NCBI RefSeq assembly: GCF_002086275.1
Contig: NZ_MVHT01000012.1
Span: forward strand, 1-64,000
From: Mycobacterium intermedium
Lineage (GTDB): Bacteria > Actinomycetota > Actinomycetes > Mycobacteriales > Mycobacteriaceae
Length of the DNA stretch: 64,000 bases
Direction of reading: 5' to 3'
Shown here: positions 16,559 to 25,511 of the stretch, in pieces
How the letters are laid out: each line of letters opens with the position of its first letter
Position numbering within the stretch: position 1 is the stretch's first letter
Translations under genes and position numbers: made by a program
The notes under the pieces: generated by a model
Databases searched by the model: none
The model's input: the letters and a program-made list of their open reading frames with translations, nothing else
Told to the model about the DNA's origin: nothing

Positions 16559-18171
16559 CAGACACGATGCAGGCACTCCTGCGCGAGCGGGTGGGTGATT
16601 CGGCGGTGGCCGTGAAATATCGTGAGCTGCAGTGGACTTGGAGTGAGTACTTGGCTGAGTCGGCGGCCCAGGCTGCCGCCCTCATCGGTGTCGCGGACCA
16701 TGGCCGACCACTGCACATCGCCAGCTTGCTGGGCAACACTCCCGACATGCTGACCCAAATGGCAGCAGCGGCACTCGGCGGCTATGTCTTGTGCGGCCTG
16801 AACACCACCCGGCGTGGTGCCGCCCTGGCCGCCGACATCAGGCGCGCCGACTGCCAGATCGTCGTGACCGACGCCGAACACCGGGGTCTGCTGGACGGTC
16901 TGGACCTGGACGGCGTCCGGGTTTTCGAAACGTCGACGCCGCAATGGGCCGAATTGCTCTCCGGCGCTGGTGATCTGGCGCCGTATCGCCAGGTGGAGAT
17001 GATGGACGCATTCATGATGATCTTCACCTCCGGGACCAGCGGCGAGCCCAAAGCAGTTCAGGTTTCACATCTGATGCCGACCTTCGCCGGGCGCAACCTG
17101 GCCGAACGCTTTGGGCTTACCCAGCAAGACATTTGTTATGTGTCCATGCCGCTGTTTCATTCCAACGCGGTCGTCGGGGGGTGGGCCCCGGCGGTCGCCT
17201 CGGGTGCCGCCATCGTGCCGGCAAAATTCTCGGCGTCCAACTTTCTCGACGACATTCGCCGGTACAACGCGACATACATGAACTACGTCGGCAAACCACT
17301 CGCCTACATCCTGGCAACGCCGGAGCGCGACGACGACGCCGACAACCCGCTGCGGGTGGCGTTCGGAAATGAGGCCAACGAGAAGGACATCCAAGAGTTC
17401 AGTCGACGGTTCGGGGTTCAGGTCGAGGACGGCTTCGGCTCGACCGAGAACGCCGTCATCGTGATCCGTGAGCCGGGCACACCCCCGGGTTCGATCGGCA
17501 GAGGGGTGGATGGAGTCGCGATATACAACAGCGACACCGTGACCGAATGCGCGACAGCGCGCTTCGACGAGCATGGGACGCTGGTCAATGCCGACGAGGC
17601 GGTGGGCGAGTTGGTCAACACGACTGGCTCGGGCTTCTTCACCGGCTACTACAACGATCCCGACGCCAATGCCGAGCGGATGCGCCACGGCATGTACTGG
17701 TCAGGGGACCTTGCGTATCGGGACGCCGACGGCTGGATTTATCTGGCCGGTCGCACCGCCGATTGGATGCGGGTGGACGGCGAGAATCTCGCAGCCGCTC
17801 CGATCGAGCGGGTCCTGTTGCGGCACAACGCCATCAACCGGGTCGCGGTGTATGCCGTCCCGGACGAGCGGGTGGGCGACCAGGTGATGGCGGCGGTGGT
17901 CCTGCACGACGACCGGCACCTCCGTTCCTTCGATCCTGGCTCATTCACGGAATTCCTTGCCGCACAGCCCGACCTGTCGCCCAAAGCCTGGCCGCGGTAC
18001 GTGCGCATCGCCGCCGATCTGCCCAGTACCGCCACCCACAAGGTGCTCAAACGCCAGCTCATCAAAGAAGGAGTTGACGTCGGGGAGGGCGAAACCCTGT
18101 GGGAGCGTGAGCCACGCGGCACGGCCTACCACGTCAGGATCTCTGGCGAACAGCTCGCGCGGGAAGGTTAG
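16555..18171 (+). CDS. Acyl-CoA synthetase, FadD17-like
   Basis: 538 aa AMP-forming ligase (ANL superfamily). The P-loop T-S-G-T-S-G-E-P-K is near residues 160-168, the aromatic/ATP motif D-G-F-G-S-T-E near 291-297, the Y-W-S-G-D-L motif near 380 and R-T-A-D-W-M-R-V-D-G-E-N (the hinge region) near 398-409. It would activate a carboxylic acid to its CoA thioester through an acyl-adenylate. From memory it most resembles M. tuberculosis FadD17 (Rv3506), which is tied to sterol side-chain metabolism, but substrate is not proven. It is coupled to the upstream TetR gene. Confidence 0.88.
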   Translation: MTDTMQALLRERVGDSAVAVKYRELQWTWSEYLAESAAQAAALIGVADHGRPLHIASLLGNTPDMLTQMAAAALGGYVLCGLNTTRRGAALAADIRRADCQIVVTDAEHRGLLDGLDLDGVRVFETSTPQWAELLSGAGDLAPYRQVEMMDAFMMIFTSGTSGEPKAVQVSHLMPTFAGRNLAERFGLTQQDICYVSMPLFHSNAVVGGWAPAVASGAAIVPAKFSASNFLDDIRRYNATYMNYVGKPLAYILATPERDDDADNPLRVAFGNEANEKDIQEFSRRFGVQVEDGFGSTENAVIVIREPGTPPGSIGRGVDGVAIYNSDTVTECATARFDEHGTLVNADEAVGELVNTTGSGFFTGYYNDPDANAERMRHGMYWSGDLAYRDADGWIYLAGRTADWMRVDGENLAAAPIERVLLRHNAINRVAVYAVPDERVGDQVMAAVVLHDDRHLRSFDPGSFTEFLAAQPDLSPKAWPRYVRIAADLPSTATHKVLKRQLIKEGVDVGEGETLWEREPRGTAYHVRISGEQLAREG

Positions 18172-18839
18172 CCGTCGATCTCGCCGGCGATGCCGCGCTC
18201 GAGGCTTTCGCGCGTGCTCGCGGGCAGCACGATGAGCCCCTCGAGTTCGTTGCGCGCCAGAGCATATGCCCGCTCGCGTTCCTGCGGTGTCGCGCCGGCG
18301 TCCGCGGCCACCCGCAACAAATTCTGGGCACGCGCAATCCGCTGCTGTTCCTCGCGCGAAAAGTCGCTGCGGCGCCGTCGTATCGCGTCGGCTTCGGCGG
18401 CGTCGAATGCCGTCACGTAGTCCTCGACCGCATCGAGGTACTCTCGGGCGGCTTCCCTGTCGTCGAGCAGATCCTCGGCTCGCACCGGCTTGTGAAAATC
18501 GGCCCGCAGTTTGGCCTTGTGAAACGCGGTCGTCAGGGGCTCGCGCATGTCGGTCATCACCGGGAAGTCGAGCAGCTTGCTGATGTCCAGCTCGTATTCC
18601 AACCAGCGTGCATCGGTACTCTCGTGCGCCTCCACCGCCCGGGTGATGGCGCGCCACTGCGCGGCGTCATTGGTGACGGTGGGGCCAGCCGGTGCGGTGG
18701 GGCCGTCCACCGCCGCTGCCGCAGGTTCTTCACGCAGCCGCTTGGTGTAGGCCGAGAACGCCTTGAGGGCCGCATACAGCCCGCCGATGAGCGGCAGGAT
18801 CAGAATCAGCAGCTCGAGCAGACGGAACAGCACTCCCAC
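18168..18839 (-). CDS. Membrane-anchored hypothetical protein
   Basis: 223 aa. A single hydrophobic helix at about residues 5-28 is followed by an Ala/Pro linker and a charged, almost wholly alpha-helical body with coiled-coil-like stretches rich in Glu, Arg and Ala (about 60-200). It is convergent with the acyl-CoA synthetase and overlaps it by four bases. No recognised domain; it probably sits on the cytoplasmic side of the membrane as a type II or N-anchored protein. Confidence 0.65.
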   Translation of the reverse strand: MGVLFRLLELLILILPLIGGLYAALKAFSAYTKRLREEPAAAAVDGPTAPAGPTVTNDAAQWRAITRAVEAHESTDARWLEYELDISKLLDFPVMTDMREPLTTAFHKAKLRADFHKPVRAEDLLDDREAAREYLDAVEDYVTAFDAAEADAIRRRRSDFSREEQQRIARAQNLLRVAADAGATPQERERAYALARNELEGLIVLPASTRESLERGIAGEIDG

Positions 18840-19053
18840 CAGGCCAGGATGCCATCACAGGCGCGCCGACGGGATCGGCGTCAGGCCCCGCCGCTCGCCA
18901 TGCGCGACTCCGACATCAGCGAAATTGCCAATGCTTACCCCGCCCGCAGCGCGCATATACGCACATAGGCGCCGCGAAGATTCGCACTTTGCCCGATGGT
19001 TCATTGGGCGATTCGCCGGACAGTTGGGTTCAACCCGACTTGAGGAGACCGCC

Positions 19054-20298
19054 ATGACTCTTACCGGCGAGCGCAGCCAGACCCCAAGCGTCTTCGACCT
19101 CGCATTGCCGACGGTTGCTTATCACCAAGCCCGCGACCCCGGCGAAGTGCACCGCCTGATCGGGGAGGCCCGCAAGCAGGGACCCGTCGCCGTGGGTCCC
19201 TACGGACCCGAACTGCTGAGCTATGACCTGGTGCGTACCGTGCTGCGCGACAGCCGCTTCGCCGTGCCGAAGGGAATGAGCCTGGTCGTGCAGGGCATCA
19301 CCTCCGGCCGAGTCTGGGACCGGGTATGCCGGCTGCTCATCAGTCTCGACCCCGCCGAGCATCACCGGCTCCGCCGCCTGGTGGCCCGCGCCTTCACACC
19401 CCGGGCGGCCGAACGGATGCGCGGCGCGTGCGTCGACGTCATCACCGAACTGGTCGACGCGCAGGTAGTCAGGGGGCGCTGCGACGTCGTCACCGACATC
19501 GCTCGCCCCTACCCGATCCCGATCATCTGCAGTCTGCTGGGAGCCCCGCGGGAGGACTGGCAACTGTTTTCCACCTGGGCGAATGACATCAGCAAGGCCT
19601 TCGGTTGCACCGTCGCCGAGAATGCCTCATCGATCGTCGCTGCGTGGGACCAGCTGGAGGCCTATGTCGAGGAACTGATCGAGCGCCGACGGCACTCGTT
19701 GGCCGACGACCTGATCTCGGAACTCATTCGCGCGGAGGTCGACGGCGACCGGCTCAGCCACGACGAGATGGTCTACCTCGCCGTCATCCTGCTCAACGCC
19801 GGCACCGACACGACGCGCAACCAACTCGCCGCGGCCGTACAGGCGCTGTGCGATCACCCCGACCAGTGGGCGTTGCTCGCCGCGCATCCCGAACTGGCGC
19901 CGCAAGCGGTGGAGGAACTCATCCGATACTCCCCCATCACGTTCGGCGCGCTGCGCGTCGCGACCGAGGATGTCGAACTCGGCAACTTCCATATTCCAGC
20001 CTGCAACTTCATCGTCGCCAACACCGCGTCGGCCAACCACGACCCGGCTGTCTACGAGGACCCCGACCGTCTGGACATCACCCGAGCGGGTGCGCCGCAA
20101 CTGATGACCTTCGGAGGCGGCGTGCACTACTGCCTAGGAGCGCACCTGGCCCGAATCGAACTGGCCGAAGCGCTACGCGAGCTCACCCGACGCATCGCCA
20201 CCCCACGTCGCGTCGGACCCGCCCAATGGCGAGCGCCGACCGAATTGTCCGGGCCGACAACGCTTCCCGTCGAATTCGATCAACGCTTGTCGGTCTGA
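19054..20298 (+). CDS. Cytochrome P450
   Basis: 414 aa bacterial P450. The I-helix oxygen-binding motif A-G-T-D-T-T is near residues 249-254, the E-x-x-R (E-E-L-I-R) near 288 and the heme-cysteine loop F-G-G-G-V-H-Y-C-L-G near 351-360. ATG 19054 is favoured by GAGGAG seven bases upstream and by normal P450 length; a frame from 18763 is longer but spurious. P450s of this size in mycobacteria hydroxylate lipids or sterols using ferredoxin; substrate unknown. It is followed by a convergent SDR whose 3' end it overlaps by 19 bases. Confidence 0.92.
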   Translation: MTLTGERSQTPSVFDLALPTVAYHQARDPGEVHRLIGEARKQGPVAVGPYGPELLSYDLVRTVLRDSRFAVPKGMSLVVQGITSGRVWDRVCRLLISLDPAEHHRLRRLVARAFTPRAAERMRGACVDVITELVDAQVVRGRCDVVTDIARPYPIPIICSLLGAPREDWQLFSTWANDISKAFGCTVAENASSIVAAWDQLEAYVEELIERRRHSLADDLISELIRAEVDGDRLSHDEMVYLAVILLNAGTDTTRNQLAAAVQALCDHPDQWALLAAHPELAPQAVEELIRYSPITFGALRVATEDVELGNFHIPACNFIVANTASANHDPAVYEDPDRLDITRAGAPQLMTFGGGVHYCLGAHLARIELAEALRELTRRIATPRRVGPAQWRAPTELSGPTTLPVEFDQRLSV

Positions 20299-21077
20299 CC
20301 GGCCGCGATCTGGTCGGCGGCCTTGGCCGCGACCTCGCCGGTCAGGCGCGAGGCTACCTCGGGCGCGTTCGCCGCGAACCGGGCCAGCAGCTTCTGGCGC
20401 AGCGGCGCCACGGTCACCTCGCCGCGGTTGTGCTCGATCGCGCTGACGACGGCGGCGCCGACCTGCTCCGGCTTGCCGGTGCCGATGAACGGCGGCGGCG
20501 GCGCTCCCGAGTCGGCGTACATCCCGGCTCCGCTGATCGCTCCCGGGCTCACCACCGACACGCCCACACCGGCGGGGCGCAGGTCGTCCCGCAGACACAG
20601 CGCGAAGCCCCGCAGGCCGAACTTCGTCGCCGCATACAACGACGCGCGGGCCGTCGCGGTCTGGCCGGAAATCGAGGAGATGTAGACGAAGTGCCCCGAT
20701 CCCCGGTTGGTGAACACCGGGATCAGTTCCCGGGTCATCTGTACCGGTACCTCGAGGTTGACCCGGAGGGCACGATCGACCTGCTCGGCGGTGAAGCTGT
20801 CGAGCCGCCCGGAGGCGGGCAATGCCGCGTTGGCGACGAGGACGTCGATGTCGCCCGCCTCGGCGAGCAGGGCCAGGCCCGCGCCAGGCTCGGCGAGGTC
20901 GCTGACGATCGTCCGATGCCCGTCGCCTGGGAGCGACGCGGCGAGTTCGTCGAGCTCCTGCTGCTTGCGGGAGCTCAGAATCAAACGTGCGCCGCGCGAG
21001 GCGACCGCTGAAGCGATCGCGCGTCCCAGGCCCCCAGTGGCGCCGGTGAGTAGAACAGTCTTGCCCGATAGTTTCAT
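20280..21077 (-). CDS. Short-chain dehydrogenase/reductase
   Basis: 265 aa. The cofactor motif G-A-T-G-G-L-G is near residues 11-17, N-A-A (V-A-N-A-A) near 85 and the catalytic S-x-Y-A-A-T-K (S-L-Y-A-A-T-K) near 150-156. An Arg after the second strand (S-S-R-K) suggests NADPH preference. The C-terminal 60 residues, Ala-rich with charged helices, extend beyond the core and resemble mycobacterial SDRs of lipid metabolism. Substrate unknown. It is convergent with the P450 gene. Confidence 0.85.
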   Translation of the reverse strand: MKLSGKTVLLTGATGGLGRAIASAVASRGARLILSSRKQQELDELAASLPGDGHRTIVSDLAEPGAGLALLAEAGDIDVLVANAALPASGRLDSFTAEQVDRALRVNLEVPVQMTRELIPVFTNRGSGHFVYISSISGQTATARASLYAATKFGLRGFALCLRDDLRPAGVGVSVVSPGAISGAGMYADSGAPPPPFIGTGKPEQVGAAVVSAIEHNRGEVTVAPLRQKLLARFAANAPEVASRLTGEVAAKAADQIAAGQTDKR

Positions 21078-21107
21078 GACACGACGCTAGTCGATCCCGC
21101 CGGTCGC

Positions 21108-21929
21108 TCAGTAGGCGAACCGATTCAGCACGTCGTAGGACAGCGCCGCAGGCAGCGCCCCGAATAACCGGTAGGCCCACCGGACCGGGGCGGATTCGAT
21201 CTGCCGGTGCCCCGCCAAGACAGGCTTCCGCTCGAGGAAGCGCAGCTTCGGATGCCAGGTTTCCAAGGCGCGGATGTCCCCGATTCCCCATTTCACGATG
21301 CCATTGGTAAAAACCTTCGACGCTGGTGGTCCCAGCGGTGACACGGTGTCGAACAGCAGCTCGCCGGTGCCGAATCGATCGATGATCCGCACAAACAGCT
21401 GCCGCACGTCGCGCTCGGCCAGATACATCAGCAGGCCCTCGGCGGCGACGAGTGTCGGTCGCCCCGCCGGGACGTCCTCGAGCCACCGCGGGTCGGTCAC
21501 CGAAGAGGCAATCATTCGGTAGCTGTCGGTTTCGTCATAGAGCCGGCGCCGCAACGCAATGACCCCTGGCTGATCGAGATCGAACCACAGCACCGAAGGC
21601 GGCACGGCAAGCCGGAACGCGCGGCTGTCCAGGCCGCAACCCAGGTGCAACGCCACGGCGTCGGGGTGACGGGTCAGGAAGTCGGCTGACCAGTCGTCGA
21701 TCTGTTTGGCGCGCAACGCGACCAGATATTGGTTCCATGCCGGAAGCGAGGCGCGATGCACGCGTTTGAAATCGTAGTCGATGCGGTCGACGGCATCCGC
21801 TGCGGCATGATCACCGAGAATCGAGGATTGCGAACGGCTTTCGTAAGCCCGCAAGTAGAGGGTCACCAGGTTCGTCCACTCGACCGATCCCCACCGAACC
21901 GAACTGAAGTCCACTTTGTCAGTCGTCAC
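21108..21929 (-). CDS. S-adenosylmethionine-dependent methyltransferase (LCM/TIGR00027-like)
   Basis: 273 aa. The SAM-binding loop H-L-G-C-G-L-D-S-R-A-F-R (about residues 94-105) is the hallmark of the leucine-carboxyl-methyltransferase-like family that is expanded in mycobacteria. A-A-E-G-L-L-M-Y-L near 162-170 is the second conserved block. Members methylate carboxyl or hydroxyl groups of small molecules or lipids; most mycobacterial ones have no known substrate. It starts 30 bases before the SDR gene on the same strand and may share its transcript. Confidence 0.85.
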   Translation of the reverse strand: MTTDKVDFSSVRWGSVEWTNLVTLYLRAYESRSQSSILGDHAAADAVDRIDYDFKRVHRASLPAWNQYLVALRAKQIDDWSADFLTRHPDAVALHLGCGLDSRAFRLAVPPSVLWFDLDQPGVIALRRRLYDETDSYRMIASSVTDPRWLEDVPAGRPTLVAAEGLLMYLAERDVRQLFVRIIDRFGTGELLFDTVSPLGPPASKVFTNGIVKWGIGDIRALETWHPKLRFLERKPVLAGHRQIESAPVRWAYRLFGALPAALSYDVLNRFAY

Positions 21930-21986
21930 TTGACCTCCTGGGGCCTCCCGGGCCTGCCCGGCCTTCCCCTCCCCCGACGCTACGCG

Positions 21987-22262
21987 CTAGAGCGCGAGCA
22001 GGATCAAGAGCGTCACGAGAAACACGAACACGCCGCACGCGGCCGCCCATGCGCCCAGGGCGAATGCCTTGGCCACCTGAAAGGGCATGATTGCCAAGCC
22101 GAGCAGGAACGGCACCACGGGAGCGGCGGGCGGCACGAAGATCAGCCCCAGGTAGGCGACCAACAGGCCGGCCGCCAGTCCGGTCAAAATCATTGCGGGA
22201 GAACGTCTTGCCTCATCGAATTCCGGGATGCGGCCGCGGGGCGCCGAACGCAGCTCGTCCAT
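21987..22262 (-). CDS. Small membrane protein (three hydrophobic segments)
   Basis: 91 aa from ATG 22262. A 20-residue charged N-terminus is followed by hydrophobic helices at about 24-42, 44-62 and 70-91, the last reaching the C-terminus. No family is recognised. It begins two bases after the stop of the next small membrane gene on the same strand, so the pair is almost certainly one operon and may form one complex. Confidence 0.6.
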   Translation of the reverse strand: MDELRSAPRGRIPEFDEARRSPAMILTGLAAGLLVAYLGLIFVPPAAPVVPFLLGLAIMPFQVAKAFALGAWAAACGVFVFLVTLLILLAL

Positions 22263-22264
22263 GG

Positions 22265-22588
22265 TTATCGACCCGTCAGCAGGCTGGGCAGCCCAAAAAA
22301 GACCAGCAGCAAGGCCACCAGCACCACACCGGTGCAGGGCGCGATCAGCATCGCCACCGCGGCGGTGCGGGTCGAGGACCGACTGGCCCACCGCAACAGC
22401 ACCACACCGATCAGCAATATCGGTAGGCACCCGCCGCCGACCGAATAGACCACCCGTAGCTGGGTCGACAAGCTCTTGTCGAGGATCGTCGACATCTTGA
22501 CAACGACCGCCCACAACACACCGCCGGCGATCGCGCCGCCGAATGTTGCCCGAACCCAGTCGATCTGGGACTTTGACAGCGTTGACAT
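22265..22588 (-). CDS. Small membrane protein
   Basis: 107 aa. Hydrophobic helices at about residues 16-33, 47-65 and 75-103. An Arg/Ser-rich cytoplasmic loop (R-W-A-S-R-S-S-T-R) lies between the last two. No named family. It is the first gene of a two-gene operon with the 91-aa membrane protein, and is divergent from the Baeyer-Villiger monooxygenase. Confidence 0.6.
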   Translation of the reverse strand: MSTLSKSQIDWVRATFGGAIAGGVLWAVVVKMSTILDKSLSTQLRVVYSVGGGCLPILLIGVVLLRWASRSSTRTAAVAMLIAPCTGVVLVALLLVFFGLPSLLTGR

Positions 22589-22721
22589 CGTTATCCGGAC
22601 TCCAGCGAAGTTTCTGCGACTCTGGGAACCACGATCTCAGGTGGGCGAGTGGGGCGATCGACTGGGGTGGAGTCGGCCGCCGACACTGCACGACGGGCTA
22701 TCGCCATACATCGACCGTGAT

Positions 22722-24704
22722 ATGTATGGTGGCAGGGTGGCACTTCCGGGCCCCGCTCGCGCCGCCGTTCCGGCCGACATCGCGCGCCTAATCGGGCTGC
22801 CGTTCGACGATTCCGATGCCGCGATCCGGGCGGCCATCGCCGACGCAAGCGTGCCGGCGCTGTTGATGTCGATGGTGCACATGACCGGGGACCTGAATCT
22901 GCTCACCGAACTGCCCCGCCCGTTCGCGCTGATTGCGATGGACATTCAGGGCGGCATGAGCGAGGCCGACAAGGACAAGGTGCGTGGGCGCGCCTTTGAC
23001 GTGGTACGCGAATATCGGGATCGCGGCTGCCCGCCGCCCTTCGTGCCGGATCGGGATCAGCTGCGGACGATGCTTGACGTGATCAGCGCCGGGCAGGTCA
23101 CCGACGAGTTCACCGACTACGTGGCCGCCGACCTGCGGATATCCAACGCCGACCAGGACGGCCCGCCGTTGCGGTCCACGTCGGAGCAGCGGCGGGCATT
23201 CCCCGTCGTGGTGATCGGATGCGGTGAAGCCGGGCTGTTGGCCGGGATAAAGCTCAAGCAGGCGGGCGTGCCGTTCGTGATCATCGAGAAGCAGTCGGGA
23301 GCGGGCGGCACTTGGCTGGCCAACCGCTACCCGGGCTGCCGAGTCGACATCGCCAACCACTACTACGCGTTTTCGTTCGAACCGACCGACCACTGGTCGC
23401 ACTTCTATTCCGAACAGCCCGAGATCTTGCAGTACCTCACCGACGTGATGGACCGCCACAACATCGCCCCGCACGTGCGGTTCAACACCGAGGTGGTGGG
23501 CGCGGCGTGGGATGACGATGCGGCCAACTGGATCGTGCGCACCCGCGGCCCCGACGGTCGCAGCGACACGCTGACCGCGCGCGCCGTCATCTGCGCCGTC
23601 GGCCAATTCAGCAACCCAGTGATCCCGGATATCAAGGGCGGCAAAGACTTTCGGGGTCCATCATTTCACACCGCGGACTGGGACGACAGTGTGGAGCTGG
23701 CCGGCAAGCGAGTCGCGGTGATCGGCGCGGGCGCCAGCGGATTTCAGCTGGTGCCGGCGATCGCAGACATCACCGCACACGTCGACGTCTACCAGCGCAC
23801 CGCACAATGGATGGCGCCCAACATCAACTATCACGCGGCCGTCAGCGAGCCCGCCAAATGGGCGGTGCGCCACCTGCCCTTTTACGGACGGTGGCTGCGG
23901 TTTGTGACGTGGTGGCCGATCGCCGATGGCGCGACCGACCTGACGGTCGTCGATCCGGACTGGGACACCGGTGGCCTGTCGGTGAGCGCGGCCAATCACC
24001 AGGTGCGCGAAGTGTTCATCGCCTGGATGCGCGCCTTTACCGACGACGAAGCCCTGCTGGCGAAGGTCACGCCCAATTACCCGCCGATGGGTAAACGCAC
24101 GTTGCAGGACAACGGAACCTGGCTCATCACGTTGCAGCGCGACGACGTCGAGCTCATCCGCGACGCCATCGCGGAGATCACCGCCGACGGCATCAGCACC
24201 GTCGACGGAGTCCACCGGCCCGCCGACGTCTTGATCTGGGCCACCGGTTTCGACGTCAACCACCAACTGGGCCCGATCAACGTGCGGGGCCTCGACGGGA
24301 TCGAGCTCAACGCTGCGTGGGGTGACGCCGCCTACGCCTACCTGGGCATCACCGTGCCCGACTTTCCGAACTTCTACTGCATGTACGGTCCGGGCACCAA
24401 CGCCGTCAACGGCACCAGCATCATCTACAACTCCGAATGCCAGATGCGCTACATCCTTGGTTGCATCGACATGACGCTCGCGGCCGGGGTCCGCTCCGCC
24501 ATGGTGCGCAGCGAGGTGTGCCAGGATTACAACCGGCGCAGCCGGCAACAACTCAAGAAAATGGTCTACACCCATCCCGCGGTCTCAAGCAGCTACTACA
24601 AGAACGCGGCGGGCGACGTGCCCACCCTGTTCGCCTGGCGGATCGTCGACTACTGGAAGTGGACCCACCGCCCCGACCCCGACGATTATCTACTGAGACC
24701 ATAA
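22722..24704 (+). CDS. FAD-dependent Baeyer-Villiger-type monooxygenase
   Basis: About 660 aa. A helical N-terminal extension (about residues 1-150) precedes the flavoprotein core, as in the larger mycobacterial enzymes of this class. G-C-G-E-A-G-L (about 167-173) binds FAD; G-A-G-A-S-G (about 335-340) binds NADPH; W-A-T-G-F-D-V marks the C-terminal conserved block; and a BVMO-like fingerprint segment occurs around F-H-T-A-D-W-D-D. Such enzymes insert oxygen next to a ketone to give esters or lactones, and occur in steroid and cyclic-ketone degradation. The start is uncertain: ATG 22722 or GTG 22737. It is followed after 18 bases by a hydroxysteroid-type dehydrogenase, which would supply a ketone. 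Confidence 0.85.
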   Translation: MYGGRVALPGPARAAVPADIARLIGLPFDDSDAAIRAAIADASVPALLMSMVHMTGDLNLLTELPRPFALIAMDIQGGMSEADKDKVRGRAFDVVREYRDRGCPPPFVPDRDQLRTMLDVISAGQVTDEFTDYVAADLRISNADQDGPPLRSTSEQRRAFPVVVIGCGEAGLLAGIKLKQAGVPFVIIEKQSGAGGTWLANRYPGCRVDIANHYYAFSFEPTDHWSHFYSEQPEILQYLTDVMDRHNIAPHVRFNTEVVGAAWDDDAANWIVRTRGPDGRSDTLTARAVICAVGQFSNPVIPDIKGGKDFRGPSFHTADWDDSVELAGKRVAVIGAGASGFQLVPAIADITAHVDVYQRTAQWMAPNINYHAAVSEPAKWAVRHLPFYGRWLRFVTWWPIADGATDLTVVDPDWDTGGLSVSAANHQVREVFIAWMRAFTDDEALLAKVTPNYPPMGKRTLQDNGTWLITLQRDDVELIRDAIAEITADGISTVDGVHRPADVLIWATGFDVNHQLGPINVRGLDGIELNAAWGDAAYAYLGITVPDFPNFYCMYGPGTNAVNGTSIIYNSECQMRYILGCIDMTLAAGVRSAMVRSEVCQDYNRRSRQQLKKMVYTHPAVSSSYYKNAAGDVPTLFAWRIVDYWKWTHRPDPDDYLLRP

Positions 24705-24722
24705 GAGAAATCAGGAGTTTGC

Positions 24723-25505
24723 ATGCCAAACCGGTTGAGCGGCAAGGTCGCACTGATCAGCGGCGGCGCCCGGGGCATGGGCGCATCGCACGCTCGGGCC
24801 ATGGTCGCCGAGGGCGCCAAGGTGGTGACCGGCGACATCCTCGACGACGAGGGCAAGGCGGTGGCCGACGAAATCGGCGACGCGGCCCGTTACGTCCACC
24901 TCGATGTCACCGATCCCGATCAGTGGATCGCCGCCGTCGAGACGGCCGTGACCGAGTTCGGCGGCCTCGACGTGCTGGTGAACAACGCCGGCATCATCAA
25001 CATCGGCACGATTGAGGACTATGCGCTCTCGGAGTGGCAACGCATCCTGGACATCAACCTCACCGGTGTATTCCTGGGCATCCGCGCCGCCGTCGGGCCG
25101 ATGAAGGCCGCCGGCCGCGGTTCCATAATCAACATCTCCTCTATCGAAGGGTTGGCCGGCACGATTGCCTGCCACGGGTACACCGCCACCAAGTTCGCGG
25201 TGCGCGGCCTGACCAAATCAACCGCATTAGAGTTGGGCCCCTTCGGAATTCGGGTGAACTCGATCCACCCTGGACTGATCCGGACACCGATGACCGAATG
25301 GGTGCCCGAAGACATCTTCCAGACGGCGCTGGGTCGCATCGCCGAACCACAGGAGGTGTCCAACCTGGTCGTGTACCTGGCCAGTGACGAATCCAGCTAT
25401 TCCACCGGTTCGGAATTCGTCGTCGACGGCGGCTGCGTCGCCGGTTTGGGCCACAAAGACTTCTCCGCCGTCGACGACTCCCAGCAACCCGAGTGGGTCA
25501 CGTAG
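24723..25505 (+). CDS. fabG3: FabG3-type 20-beta/3-alpha-hydroxysteroid dehydrogenase (SDR)
   Basis: 260 aa. From memory nearly collinear with M. tuberculosis Rv2002 (FabG3), whose recombinant enzyme reduces or oxidises the 20-beta-hydroxyl of androgens and progestins with NAD(H). The cofactor motif G-G-A-R-G-M-G is near residues 14-20, D-I-L near 38, N-N-A-G near 87 and the catalytic S-x(12)-Y-T-A-T-K near 139-156. The diagnostic C-terminal P-E-W-V-T is present. AGGAG precedes ATG 24723. Position directly after a Baeyer-Villiger monooxygenase suggests alcohol-to-ketone-to-ester processing of a steroid-like substrate. Confidence 0.88.
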   Translation: MPNRLSGKVALISGGARGMGASHARAMVAEGAKVVTGDILDDEGKAVADEIGDAARYVHLDVTDPDQWIAAVETAVTEFGGLDVLVNNAGIINIGTIEDYALSEWQRILDINLTGVFLGIRAAVGPMKAAGRGSIINISSIEGLAGTIACHGYTATKFAVRGLTKSTALELGPFGIRVNSIHPGLIRTPMTEWVPEDIFQTALGRIAEPQEVSNLVVYLASDESSYSTGSEFVVDGGCVAGLGHKDFSAVDDSQQPEWVT

Positions 25506-25511
25506 AAGCCG

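Noticed and set aside
18763..19053. 97 extra N-terminal codons of the P450
   Set aside because: The normal length and GAGGAG site support ATG 19054; the extension overlaps the opposite-strand gene start.
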